A DNA stretch of 6,252 bases from Clostridiales bacterium (GCA_026419635.1 JANZZB010000091.1:1-6252), one strand, 5' to 3'. Counted from the stretch's first letter, positions 1-5,582 are shown. Notes: generated by a model from the letters alone, not told the origin. Program-made: numbers and translations.

Positions 1-99
1 CAAAATCTGAAGATTTTGTCCAATGTGTCCTCCGGCGGCACATGTCCGCCTGCGGACTAATCTTACATTAAGGGGTTCCGACCCCTTAACAATCCCCAA
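1..99. repeat. Cluster of palindromes, REP-like intergenic element (cut by left edge)
   Basis: Three kinds of inverted repeat sit side by side with no reading frame. Positions 1-18 form a hairpin of arms CAAAATC and GATTTTG. Positions 26-59 hold two 17-base imperfect tandem units starting TGTCC, the second containing a perfect GTCCGC/GCGGAC palindrome at 44-57. Positions 68-89 form a perfect 9-bp stem (TTAAGGGGT / ACCCCTTAA) closed by a TCCG loop of the stable UNCG class. The modular make-up is typical of dispersed intergenic repeats, and the motif style reminds me of repeats in Oscillospiraceae genomes, but only one copy is visible here. It could instead be the tail of an untranslated region or a small RNA from the left. 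The left boundary is unknown. Confidence 0.5.
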
Positions 100-109
100 A
101 ATATAAGTT

Positions 110-140
110 AAAAGGAGCAGCCAATGTGGCTGCTCCTTTT
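110..140. terminator. Bidirectional intrinsic terminator
   Basis: A perfect 13-bp stem (110-122 pairing with 128-140) encloses a 5-base loop. On the plus strand the stem runs into seven T's, so it would end a transcript entering from the left edge. On the minus strand it starts 8 bases after the stop codon of the coat-like gene and ends in four T's, so it would also terminate that gene. Confidence 0.9.
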
Positions 141-147
141 TTTGCTG

Positions 148-597
148 TTATGGCTCTGCTGAAACAATGGATACGATTCGGCAGATAGGAATGCGAATCA
201 CGCTGCCGAACGGATTGCAGCAACCGCTGAAACTGCTGCGGCGATGTCCGCAACCGCAACGACGTCTGGATCTTCCAAATCTGTTAAATCCTCTAAACCC
301 GTCAAACCCAAAACCATCGTCATCTCCATCGTTTATACCGCAAATGTTCGCTCCGCTGCCGCATCTGCAGCCCGGGAACGGATGAGGAGGAGGTGCGGGA
401 AGTGTGGTCACAAGCTTTATGCAATCCCTGTCACACCCTGCTAAAAGTCCCGTAAAACCGGAACCGGATGCGCCGCCGCTCTCCGTGAAAACGATAACAA
501 TTCGGCCGATATTTCTTTCAATCGTTTCTTCAATGCAGTCGAAATCGCTGGAGTGGCAGCTGCAGCTACGAGCCTCTACGTCGCTCATGAATGGCAT
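148..597 (-). CDS. Cys/Gly-rich spore-coat-like protein with split Sm-like fold
   Basis: A protein of 149 residues resembling Cys-rich clostridial proteins often annotated as spore coat, exosporium or hypothetical; the precise function is unknown. Residues 29-67 carry an Sm-like pattern (NIGRIVIVF, then GFTGLL, then CIKLV), and the C-terminus (130-149) ends in the matching strand IPICRIVSIVS, as in YuzF/DUF2642-type proteins. Between these lies a low-complexity stretch (about 68-129) rich in Gly, Phe, Arg and Cys. There are 13 cysteines, including CSC, CRC, CGC and CC pairs, which suggests disulfide cross-linking or metal binding. The start at 597 is chosen because GGGGG lies 8 bases upstream and similarity to coat-like proteins begins here. 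An in-frame extension to 786 adds 63 residues without recognisable features. No signal peptide or membrane segment is seen. A terminator follows directly, so the gene is probably monocistronic. Confidence 0.75.
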   Translation of the reverse strand: MPFMSDVEARSCSCHSSDFDCIEETIERNIGRIVIVFTESGGASGSGFTGLLAGCDRDCIKLVTTLPAPPPHPFPGCRCGSGANICGINDGDDDGFGFDGFRGFNRFGRSRRRCGCGHRRSSFSGCCNPFGSVIRIPICRIVSIVSAEP

Positions 598-605
598 ATA
601 ATGAT

Positions 606-610
606 CCCCC
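606..610 (-). promoter_or_regulatory. Ribosome binding site fixing the coat-like gene start
   Basis: On the minus strand GGGGG is followed by an 8-base spacer and ATG at 597. This supports the 149-residue form over the 212-residue form of the upstream gene. Confidence 0.6.
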
Positions 611-736
611 AATTTAATATGATATTGTTGGAAACAAAATTTTCGTTTATCGTATTTCGTAATAACCAAATAGTTCGAAGTGCGATAACGTTCACTACAT
701 ATTATGACAATTTTCTCGCTTGGTTCCACACTAGAG

Positions 737-766
737 AACCTTTTTTTGAACAACCTACATAGAATT
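737..766 (+). promoter_or_regulatory. Possible sigma-K-like promoter of the small plus-strand gene
   Basis: AACC at 737-740 is followed after 16 bases by ACATAGAATT. This is close to the late-sporulation mother-cell pattern known for sigma K (mACm, 16-17 bases, gCATAnnnTA), with mismatches at the first and last -10 positions. The same CATAGAAT also resembles a sigma E -10. The predicted transcription start (about 772) falls almost on the Shine-Dalgarno-like GGGG at 773-776, which is uncomfortably tight. The call is therefore tentative. No convincing sigma-A promoter was found in 598-785, which contains no other recognisable feature. Confidence 0.25.
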
Positions 767-785
767 TGGTTTGGGGATAGTAACA

Positions 786-992
786 TTGTTTATCAACAGA
801 TCTGATAGAAATTCCCTTTCCTCGCTTACATATTTTTCAAAAAAGCGTTATTATGAAAAATTTATAGGTAAAGTTATCGTTGTAGGACTCACCTGCGGAG
901 AAATGCACACAGGCGTGCTCATAAAGACCTTATGTAATGGAATAAGGCTTATTGCTTGTATATCCTCCAACTATAAAAAATCACCCGTATAA
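786..992 (+). CDS. Small Sm-like (YuzF/DUF2642-like) protein, divergent from coat-like gene
   Basis: A 68-residue hypothetical protein. Its central part (GKVIVVGLTCGEMHTGVLI, then CNGIRLIACI) follows the same pattern as the neighbouring coat-like protein: IG-[KR], a hydrophobic strand, T-x-G or SGG, TG-[VL]-L, then C-[NGD]-I-[KR]-L. This suggests a strongly bent beta-sheet of Sm-like type. The N-terminal 25 residues are polar with several Lys/Arg. I prefer the TTG start at 786 because GGGG at 773-776 sits 9 bases before it; an alternative in-frame TTG lies at 771. No ATG exists before the conserved part, which is a weakness. The gene is head to head with the coat-like gene (188 bases between starts) and ends 66 bases before the shared terminator at 1059-1105. 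A spore-related role is inferred from the neighbour only. It could still be a spurious frame. Confidence 0.5.
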   Translation: MFINRSDRNSLSSLTYFSKKRYYEKFIGKVIVVGLTCGEMHTGVLIKTLCNGIRLIACISSNYKKSPV

Positions 993-1058
993 ATACTATA
1001 CGTTTGAATACATTTATCTTCATGGAATCGTCTCCATTACAACATCCAATGCATGATA

Positions 1059-1105
1059 ATTAAAAGACAACCGGCACGTGATCAACGTGCCGGTTGTCTT
1101 TTAAT
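1059..1105. terminator. Bidirectional terminator, perfect 21-bp stem
   Basis: Positions 1059-1079 pair perfectly with 1085-1105 around a 5-base loop. The GC-rich core (CCGGCACGT / ACGTGCCGG) is flanked by an A-rich left arm and a T-rich right arm on either strand, so it works both ways. It serves the convergent genes, the small plus-strand gene ending at 992 and the ECF S-component gene ending at 1121 on the minus strand. The 66 bases before it (993-1058) show no other feature. Confidence 0.92.
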
Positions 1106-1120
1106 ATTATTGTTCTATTC

Positions 1121-1663
1121 TTATCCTTTTTTCTGCATTGCTTTTTTTAGCGTCGGTGCAATCATAAAAGCAATACTTGCACCAATCAAAGCTGTTATCA
1201 ATTGAGACCACGAAAAGGCAGCTCCCAGTTTTGCCATTTGAGCTGGCTTTAATGCCGTCATCATCGGAAGTATGATTTTAACAATTCCCATCCATAAAAC
1301 AAGGAATTTTGCTGTTGCTCCAATAACGATTGCCAAAACATTTGAAATGAGACCTGAGTTGCTCCATTTATATGTAAACAACCATACCATTAAAACAATT
1401 ACTGCATTACCAATCGCAATAACAGGTAAAAACTGTGGAAAAGCCGGGCCGACTCCGAGAATAAATGCAAAAAAGGGTGATAAAATCGCAATCGTAAGTC
1501 CGGACGAAATACCTGCTGTTAATCCTGCCGTGACAAGTACTAAATTTACAAGTGAACCTGTTACAAATTGGCCCAGATTTTTGCTGACAAACTGGACAAT
1601 AATTAATAGTGCAAGAAATAATGCCGTCCTCGTAATCCATAATATGTTATTATTTTTCTCCAT
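1121..1663 (-). CDS. ECF-type transporter S component (substrate unknown)
   Basis: An integral membrane protein of 180 residues, typical in length for the substrate-binding S component of energy-coupling factor importers, which capture vitamins or metal-related ligands and dock on a shared EcfT/EcfA module. About six hydrophobic segments are visible (near residues 10-27, 36-52, 55-71, 79-96, 104-127 and 150-170). The first contains an A-x3-A pair (A14, A18), the feature that in this family contacts EcfT. A conserved-looking loop GVGPAFPQFLP lies at 70-80. The C-terminus is Lys-rich. The start is well supported by GGAGGGG 8 bases upstream. No ATPase or EcfT gene is nearby, so it would depend on a shared module elsewhere. 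The leader is short (about 50 bases) with no sign of a riboswitch; control by the divergent Crp/Fnr regulator is more likely. I cannot assign a substrate. Confidence 0.75.
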   Translation of the reverse strand: MEKNNNILWITRTALFLALLIIVQFVSKNLGQFVTGSLVNLVLVTAGLTAGISSGLTIAILSPFFAFILGVGPAFPQFLPVIAIGNAVIVLMVWLFTYKWSNSGLISNVLAIVIGATAKFLVLWMGIVKIILPMMTALKPAQMAKLGAAFSWSQLITALIGASIAFMIAPTLKKAMQKKG

Positions 1664-1688
1664 TTTTGTGACCCCTCCAAATATGTAA

Positions 1689-1717
1689 TTGACCTTTTTG
1701 CCTTTTAATAGTACTAT
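1689..1717 (+). promoter_or_regulatory. Candidate sigma-A promoter of the Crp/Fnr regulator gene
   Basis: TTGACC (1689-1694) and TACTAT (1712-1717) are spaced 17 bases apart, predicting a start near 1724. Two further TATAAT hexamers at 1715-1720 and 1723-1728 are alternative -10 elements with poorer -35 partners. This promoter overlaps the divergent one of the S-component gene, so polymerase binding is probably mutually exclusive. Both palindromic operators would lie downstream of the start, fitting autorepression. Confidence 0.5.
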
Positions 1718-1720
1718 AAT

Positions 1721-1748
1721 AGTATAATTTTGTCTGTTGCCACGGCAA
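1721..1748 (-). promoter_or_regulatory. Candidate sigma-A promoter of the ECF S-component gene
   Basis: On the minus strand TTGCCG (1748-1743) is separated by 16 bases from TATACT (1726-1721), giving a start near 1714 and a leader of about 50 bases. The -35 lies inside operator 1, which would favour repression. An alternative -10, TACTAT at 1713-1708, would start near 1701 and put operator 1 at about -41.5, the class II activator position of Crp/Fnr proteins. The sequence alone does not decide between the two. Confidence 0.5.
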
Positions 1749-1750
1749 CA
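1735..1750. promoter_or_regulatory. Operator 1, palindrome TGTTGC-N4-GCAACA
   Basis: TGTTGCCACGGCAACA is a near-perfect 16-base dyad with the half-site spacing usual for dimeric Crp/Fnr-type regulators. It covers the candidate -35 of the divergent S-component gene and lies just downstream of the predicted regulator transcript start. It shares the TGTTGC-N4-GCAAC core with operator 2, 62 bp away. Binding by the adjacent regulator is inferred. Confidence 0.7.
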
Positions 1751-1796
1751 ATACCCATTTTTTTATCAAATTATGGTTAAAATATGCTTATTTTTT

Positions 1797-1812
1797 TGTT
1801 GCTATAGCAACT
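1797..1812. promoter_or_regulatory. Operator 2, palindrome TGTTGC-N4-GCAACT
   Basis: GTTGCTATAGCAAC is a perfect 14-base dyad within TGTTGCTATAGCAACT. It ends two bases before the GGAGG of the regulator gene, so a bound dimer would sit in the untranslated leader as a roadblock, or the RNA dyad could mask the ribosome binding site. The central tetranucleotide differs from operator 1 (TATA versus CACG) while both half-sites are kept, which argues for a real binding site. Confidence 0.7.
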
Positions 1813-1823
1813 ATGGAGGAAAA

Positions 1824-2510
1824 ATGGAACAATATTTTCCAATTTTATTGAAAGCCGGGTTGTTCCGTGGATTAAATAAAGAAGACATCATTCTTTTTCT
1901 AACCTGTAACCATTATCATGTTGCAGATTATTCAAAAGGAGAGACTATTTTACATCCCGGACTTCCTGTCACCGAATTCGGGCTTATTTTAACGGGAGAA
2001 ATAGAAGCGTCTCAGGAAGATTATTCAGGCAGCCGGGTCATTGTCAGTCATTTGCGAGCTCCAGAAATGTTTGCAGAAGTTGTCGCCTCTTCCTCCGATA
2101 ATATAAGCATGGTTACAATAACAGCGCTTACACAGACCAAGGTGTTGTATCTGAATTACCGAAGATTATCCGTATATTGCAGCAACGGGTGCTTAAGCCA
2201 TCAAATCATAATCCAAAACATGCTAAAAATTTTGGCTGACAAATATTTTCTGATCAATTTGCGAATAGGACTACTAATAAAAAAGAATGTCCGGTCAAAA
2301 CTGGCTCTTTATCTCATCAAAGAATCCGAAATCAAACAATCAAATTCTTTTCCCTCAGCGATGAATAAAACAAGCCTATCCTTTTATCTGAACGTTGACC
2401 GATCTGCAATGTCGCGGGAGTTGTCTCGAATGAGAGCGGAAGGTCTGATTGATTTTAACCGAAGATACTATACGCTTCTTCAGCCTGATGCCCTGAAAAA
2501 ATTGGTATAA
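1824..2510 (+). CDS. Crp/Fnr-family transcriptional regulator
   Basis: A 228-residue regulator. Residues 10-110 form a cyclic-nucleotide-binding-like beta-roll, 118-150 the dimer helix and 155-218 a winged helix-turn-helix. The recognition helix reads VDRSAMSRELSRM (191-203), with R193 and R198 at positions equivalent to the base-contacting arginines of Crp. The canonical cAMP-binding Arg-Ser of Crp is not apparent, and the N-terminal cysteine cluster of Fnr is absent, so cAMP or a Fnr-type 4Fe-4S cluster is unlikely. At the start of the dimer helix is C119-x3-C123-x2-H126, which I recall as recurring in related clostridial proteins and which could sense metal, haem or redox. The ATG at 1824 has GGAGG four bases upstream. 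An in-frame TTG at 1737 would add 29 residues but runs through operator 2. It diverges from the S-component gene, its likely target together with itself. Confidence 0.88.
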   Translation: MEQYFPILLKAGLFRGLNKEDIILFLTCNHYHVADYSKGETILHPGLPVTEFGLILTGEIEASQEDYSGSRVIVSHLRAPEMFAEVVASSSDNISMVTITALTQTKVLYLNYRRLSVYCSNGCLSHQIIIQNMLKILADKYFLINLRIGLLIKKNVRSKLALYLIKESEIKQSNSFPSAMNKTSLSFYLNVDRSAMSRELSRMRAEGLIDFNRRYYTLLQPDALKKLV

Positions 2511-2534
2511 CAAAGCTATAATTTTGTCTGTAAT

Positions 2535-2568
2535 AATCGCGGCCGCCTAAAAATAGGCGGCCGCGATT
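2535..2568. terminator. Hairpin between convergent regulator and htrA genes
   Basis: A perfect 15-bp stem (2535-2549 with 2554-2568) closed by AAAA contains GCGGCCGC in both arms. It lies 24 bases after the regulator stop and 21 bases after the htrA stop on the opposite strand. The stem is very stable, but the T tract is poor on both sides (TTTATATAA and ATTACAG), so it may act as a barrier or transcript 3' stabiliser as much as a textbook terminator. Confidence 0.78.
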
Positions 2569-2589
2569 TATATAAAATGCTGATAGCAT

Positions 2590-4008
2590 TTACGGGGTAC
2601 CGGATATATCGGGGTTAATCTGTACTTTATTAGATGAACTGCTGAGCGATGATTCGTCCACAAGCTTAATCGTAATATTTAACCGTTGTCCTGCCCGATA
2701 TATATTTAAGGTAATGGATTGTCCAACCTTCATAGAGTCTTTTATCTTTTGAATTTCGTTCATCGTTGTAATTGTTTTTCCGTTTACTCCATAGATTACA
2801 TCCTGTGCCATCAATCCCTGTTTATAAGCATCACACTTCGGATCTACCGTATCAACCAAAACCCCCATCGGTACACCATAATAATTTGCCGCCTGTTCAG
2901 TCATGTTTCTCCCACTGATTCCAATCGCTGGGCGGCCTTTCACATAACCGTAAGCAATTAACTCGTCAATAATGGGTTTGGCCGTATTCATGGGTATCGC
3001 AAAACCTAGCCCTTCGTAATCGGACTGACCTATTTTTACGGTATTAATTCCTATGACCTGACCGTATTTATTTACGAGCGGTCCTCCCGAGTTACCAGGA
3101 TTAATAGATGCATCGGTTTGCAGTAGCGTCATAACGCGATCTTCCACCGTAATATCACGGTTAATTGCGGATATAATGCCTTGCGTCACTGTTCCCTGCA
3201 ATTCAATTCCCATCGGATTTCCGATGGCGATGGCTTTATCTCCGACTTTTAGTTCGTCAGAATTTCCGAACTCGGCAGCAGGCAGATTTGAAGCGTTAAT
3301 TTTTAATACCGCAAGATCCGTTTTCGCATCTTTTCCGATAATTTTGGCATTATATTTGTTTCCGTTTTCAAGGACAACAGTTATTTTATTCGCACCCTCA
3401 ATAACGTGATTATTTGTAATGATATACCCGTCCTTGGTCATAACAATGCCCGACCCCTGGGCAGACGCCGCAGGATTTGCTGTATTTTCGCTTATTACTC
3501 CGACAACTGACGGCTTTACTTTCTCGGCGATAATCGATGTATCAAGACCTTGGGAGCTTGTGCTTGCTGCTGATACAGTTCCCTTTGGTACATCGTTTAT
3601 ATGAAGTTTGACAGAATCTTTTGGAAGATCCTGTGCCGAGCCTGTAGACTGGGCTTCACCGTTGTTAGGGACGGCATTACTCCTGTAATAATCAACAATG
3701 GTTACACCGGTTACGGCACCCGTAAATAGAAGTGCGGCTGCTATGACAATGGATGCAAAAACCAAAAGCCCTTTTCTTTTTGTTTTTTTACGGTGATCTT
3801 CTATATGGTTTAGATCTGATCTAAAGTTTTGATTCGTTTGGTAAACCGTAGGGCTGTCCGAGTTCGTCAAAGGGCGATAAGCTTTTCCTTCGTCAGATAT
3901 ATGTTTTTCTCCACTTATATGAAAAGCATTGCCTTCATCCTTGCTTCCGTCAACGGGCATCTGCTTTTCTTTGTCGGGATCAAATCCAAAATTGTTGTTG
4001 TTTTCCAT
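2590..4008 (-). CDS. htrA: HtrA/DegP-like membrane-anchored serine protease
   Basis: A 472-residue trypsin-like quality-control protease that degrades misfolded proteins outside the membrane. Residues 1-79 are polar, Asn- and charge-rich, and cytoplasmic. After the basic run KKTKRKG, one membrane segment (about 80-105) anchors the enzyme, then comes a Ser/Thr/Gln-rich linker. The protease domain (about 160-350) shows the complete triad: His201 in TNNHVIEG, Asp231 in KTDLAVL and Ser307 in GNSGGP. One PDZ domain (about 358-450) follows and would bind substrate C-termini, and a short Ser-rich tail ends the protein. Length and plan match Gram-positive HtrA/YkdA-type enzymes. ATG at 4008 has GGAGTG five bases upstream. 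It lies 117 bases downstream of a two-component pair in the same orientation, as expected for envelope- or secretion-stress control, and has its own candidate promoter at 4059-4107. It ends before the hairpin at 2535-2568. Confidence 0.96.
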   Translation of the reverse strand: MENNNNFGFDPDKEKQMPVDGSKDEGNAFHISGEKHISDEGKAYRPLTNSDSPTVYQTNQNFRSDLNHIEDHRKKTKRKGLLVFASIVIAAALLFTGAVTGVTIVDYYRSNAVPNNGEAQSTGSAQDLPKDSVKLHINDVPKGTVSAASTSSQGLDTSIIAEKVKPSVVGVISENTANPAASAQGSGIVMTKDGYIITNNHVIEGANKITVVLENGNKYNAKIIGKDAKTDLAVLKINASNLPAAEFGNSDELKVGDKAIAIGNPMGIELQGTVTQGIISAINRDITVEDRVMTLLQTDASINPGNSGGPLVNKYGQVIGINTVKIGQSDYEGLGFAIPMNTAKPIIDELIAYGYVKGRPAIGISGRNMTEQAANYYGVPMGVLVDTVDPKCDAYKQGLMAQDVIYGVNGKTITTMNEIQKIKDSMKVGQSITLNIYRAGQRLNITIKLVDESSLSSSSNKVQINPDISGTP

Positions 4009-4058
4009 AGTATCACTCCGTAATAAATCTTCATTGCAAATTTATTATTGCTTAAAAA

Positions 4059-4107
4059 AATGTACAAATTATTTTTTTAATGTTAATAATTTGTGAAATA
4101 GTGTAAA
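4059..4107 (-). promoter_or_regulatory. Candidate htrA promoter with three phased TTNACA repeats
   Basis: On the minus strand TTTACA (4107-4102), TTCACA (4097-4092) and TTAACA (4086-4081) recur at 10- and 11-base steps, that is on one helix face. The third can serve as a -35, with TACATT (4064-4059) 16 bases downstream as -10, predicting a start near 4052. Direct TTNACA repeats at about 11 bp are the known pattern for PhoP boxes in Bacillus and similar to sites of other OmpR/PhoB-family regulators. Binding by the adjacent response regulator is inferred. The rest of 4009-4125 is AT-rich with no terminator. Confidence 0.6.
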
Positions 4108-4125
4108 ATTTTCTGTTTTTAATGT

Positions 4126-5556
4126 TTAAGATTCAATTGGCAAAGTAAAATAAAACTCAGTCTCATTATTTCCGCTTTTTACTTTAATATCCCCGCCATG
4201 AAGGTTTACAATCGTTTTTACAATATACAATCCAAGTCCCGAACCCTGACGATTTAAACTTCGTGAACGGTCTACTTTATAAAATCGTTCAAAAATCTGC
4301 TGTTGATCAGCCATCGGTATTTCTGTTCCGGTATTTGAGATTTTGAAATGAATCCGGCCCCCTGCCGAACTAATAGACATGGAGAGTTTACCTTTGTCAT
4401 CGACAAATTTTACCGCGTTGTCAACAAGGTTATATATAACCTGTGCGATACTATCACGGTCTGCTGTAATGATTAGTTCAGATGGCATGTTAAGAACGAC
4501 TTCAATTCCCCTGGCGTTGATAACTTGTTCAAAGCTTAAAATAATTCTGCTTGCCATTTCACAAATATCAAAGGAAGTTTTGTTAATAACAATTGCACCC
4601 GACTCGATTTTCGCCATATCAAGCATTCTGTTCGCCATTCGGGATAACCGTTTGACTTCTTCCGAAATTACTTCCAAATACTCTCTTCGTTTTTCCTCCG
4701 GAACGGTCCCGTCTAACATACCGTCAACAAAACCAGCGATCGTTGTCATCGGCGTTTTCAAATCATGGGATATGTTCGCTACAAAATCACGTCTTTGTTC
4801 CTCGAGGCTTTGCATAGAAGCCGCCATATTATTAAAACTGATAGCTAGTTCGCCTACCTCATCGTCTCGTGACACTTCCGGTACTCTCATTGTAAAGTCA
4901 CCTCTGGCAAAACTTTTCGCAGCATTTGCCATGATTTTTAAAGGATGCGTAAGCCTTGCCGTAATAAGATAGGATAAAATTAATGTCATTAAAAGCACGG
5001 CCAAAAGAGCAATACTGAACGCCCCGATTACATCCTGCAGTAAATTGATATTGGACGACGCCGGTGCTGCAACGAATACCGCTCCTGAAAATGTTTTATT
5101 GCCAACGCTTATAATCGGCAATCCGATTATGTTTCGAATTTCCGAGAAACTTCCTCCAAAATTCCCTGTCTCGGCGTATTGTCCGTTCTTGTAAAGTTCA
5201 TCTACTGCAGACGGATAAATGGCTGTATTTTTTTGAATGTAACAACCGTTTCTGTCTGCGATATAGGTTATTTTCCCCGTTTTGTCACAAATGATAATAG
5301 TCGCGTCAGCATCAGCTGCCAATTGTACCAGTGTTACCTGAAACAATTGATCAATAGCCGGGGAATAATAATAGAGCATAATTGCCGCGGTATTAGAGGC
5401 TCTTGTCGCAACTTTGTTAAGCGATTGTTTTTGTACGTCCGAAGAATATTTGTCTGCAATCACAACAAATGAAACAGCAAGTACGGTAAATCCTAAAAGG
5501 ATAACAATCGCATATGTTGCAAAGTTTTTAACAAAAAGACTGCTTTTGTTTCTCAC
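4126..5556 (-). CDS. Sensor histidine kinase, PhoR/ResE-like architecture
   Basis: A 476-residue membrane kinase that would phosphorylate the response regulator encoded just upstream. The order is: membrane segment 1 (about 12-34), extracytoplasmic sensor (about 35-173, with a PAS/Cache-like run IIICDKTGKITYIAD), membrane segment 2 (about 174-198), HAMP (about 199-252), HisKA with phospho-acceptor His264 in NISHDLKTP, and the ATPase domain with N box (YNLVDNAVKF, N376 and N380), F box (IFERFYKVDRSRS) and G2 box (GSGLGLYIVK, from 438). The G1 box is degenerate: SNTGTEIP instead of D-x-G-x-G, so the usual Asp is Asn408. Such variants occur in this kinase group and I do not read it as inactive. 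The start is GTG at 5556 with GGGG eight bases upstream, 26 bases after the regulator stop, so the two are co-transcribed. The sensed signal is unknown; cell-envelope stress is a guess from htrA next door. Confidence 0.93.
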   Translation of the reverse strand: MRNKSSLFVKNFATYAIVILLGFTVLAVSFVVIADKYSSDVQKQSLNKVATRASNTAAIMLYYYSPAIDQLFQVTLVQLAADADATIIICDKTGKITYIADRNGCYIQKNTAIYPSAVDELYKNGQYAETGNFGGSFSEIRNIIGLPIISVGNKTFSGAVFVAAPASSNINLLQDVIGAFSIALLAVLLMTLILSYLITARLTHPLKIMANAAKSFARGDFTMRVPEVSRDDEVGELAISFNNMAASMQSLEEQRRDFVANISHDLKTPMTTIAGFVDGMLDGTVPEEKRREYLEVISEEVKRLSRMANRMLDMAKIESGAIVINKTSFDICEMASRIILSFEQVINARGIEVVLNMPSELIITADRDSIAQVIYNLVDNAVKFVDDKGKLSMSISSAGGRIHFKISNTGTEIPMADQQQIFERFYKVDRSRSLNRQGSGLGLYIVKTIVNLHGGDIKVKSGNNETEFYFTLPIES

Positions 5557-5582
5557 ATTATGATCCCCTTACCAGTTTATGG

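Larger units (their letters stand above)
1723..2531 (+). repeat. 15-bp exact direct repeat flanking the regulator gene
   Basis: TATAATTTTGTCTGT occurs at 1723-1737, in the divergent promoter region, and again at 2517-2531, seven bases after the regulator stop codon and just before its terminator. The feature span covers both copies. It may be a remnant of local duplication, recombination or cassette insertion, a shared sequence element, or coincidence in AT-rich DNA. No terminal inverted repeats or transposase accompany it. Confidence 0.5.

Noticed and set aside
404..412. Inactive-kinase reading from the altered G1 box at residues 407-414 (approximate position 4315-4338 on the minus strand)
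   Set aside because: His264, the N box, F box and G2 box are intact, and Asn/Asp variation in G1 is seen in active kinases of this group, so loss of activity is not supported.
690..745. Sigma-K-like promoter for the coat-like gene (CATAATATG on the minus strand)
   Set aside because: The only upstream AACC is 14 rather than 16-17 bases before the -10 block and the -10 itself has mismatches, so the match is too weak to annotate.
167..762. Several overlapping plus-strand frames opposite the coat-like gene
   Set aside because: All are short and mutually overlapping; the minus-strand frame has the ribosome binding site, the recognisable pattern and the terminator.
598..786. 63-residue N-terminal extension of the coat-like protein
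   Set aside because: It has no recognisable similarity or signal features, while a good ribosome binding site sits directly before the ATG at 597 where similarity to coat-like proteins begins.
1272..1688. 138-residue plus-strand frame opposite the S-component gene
   Set aside because: It is antisense to a well-supported membrane protein gene and its composition reflects the complement of hydrophobic codons.
1737..1823. Longer Crp/Fnr form starting at TTG 1737
   Set aside because: It would translate through operator 2 and the GGAGG site, its 29 residues do not resemble the family, and the ATG at 1824 has a proper ribosome binding site.
4379..4972. 197-residue plus-strand frame opposite the histidine kinase
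   Set aside because: It lies wholly antisense to conserved kinase domains, has no ribosome binding site or family-like features, and is a shadow frame.
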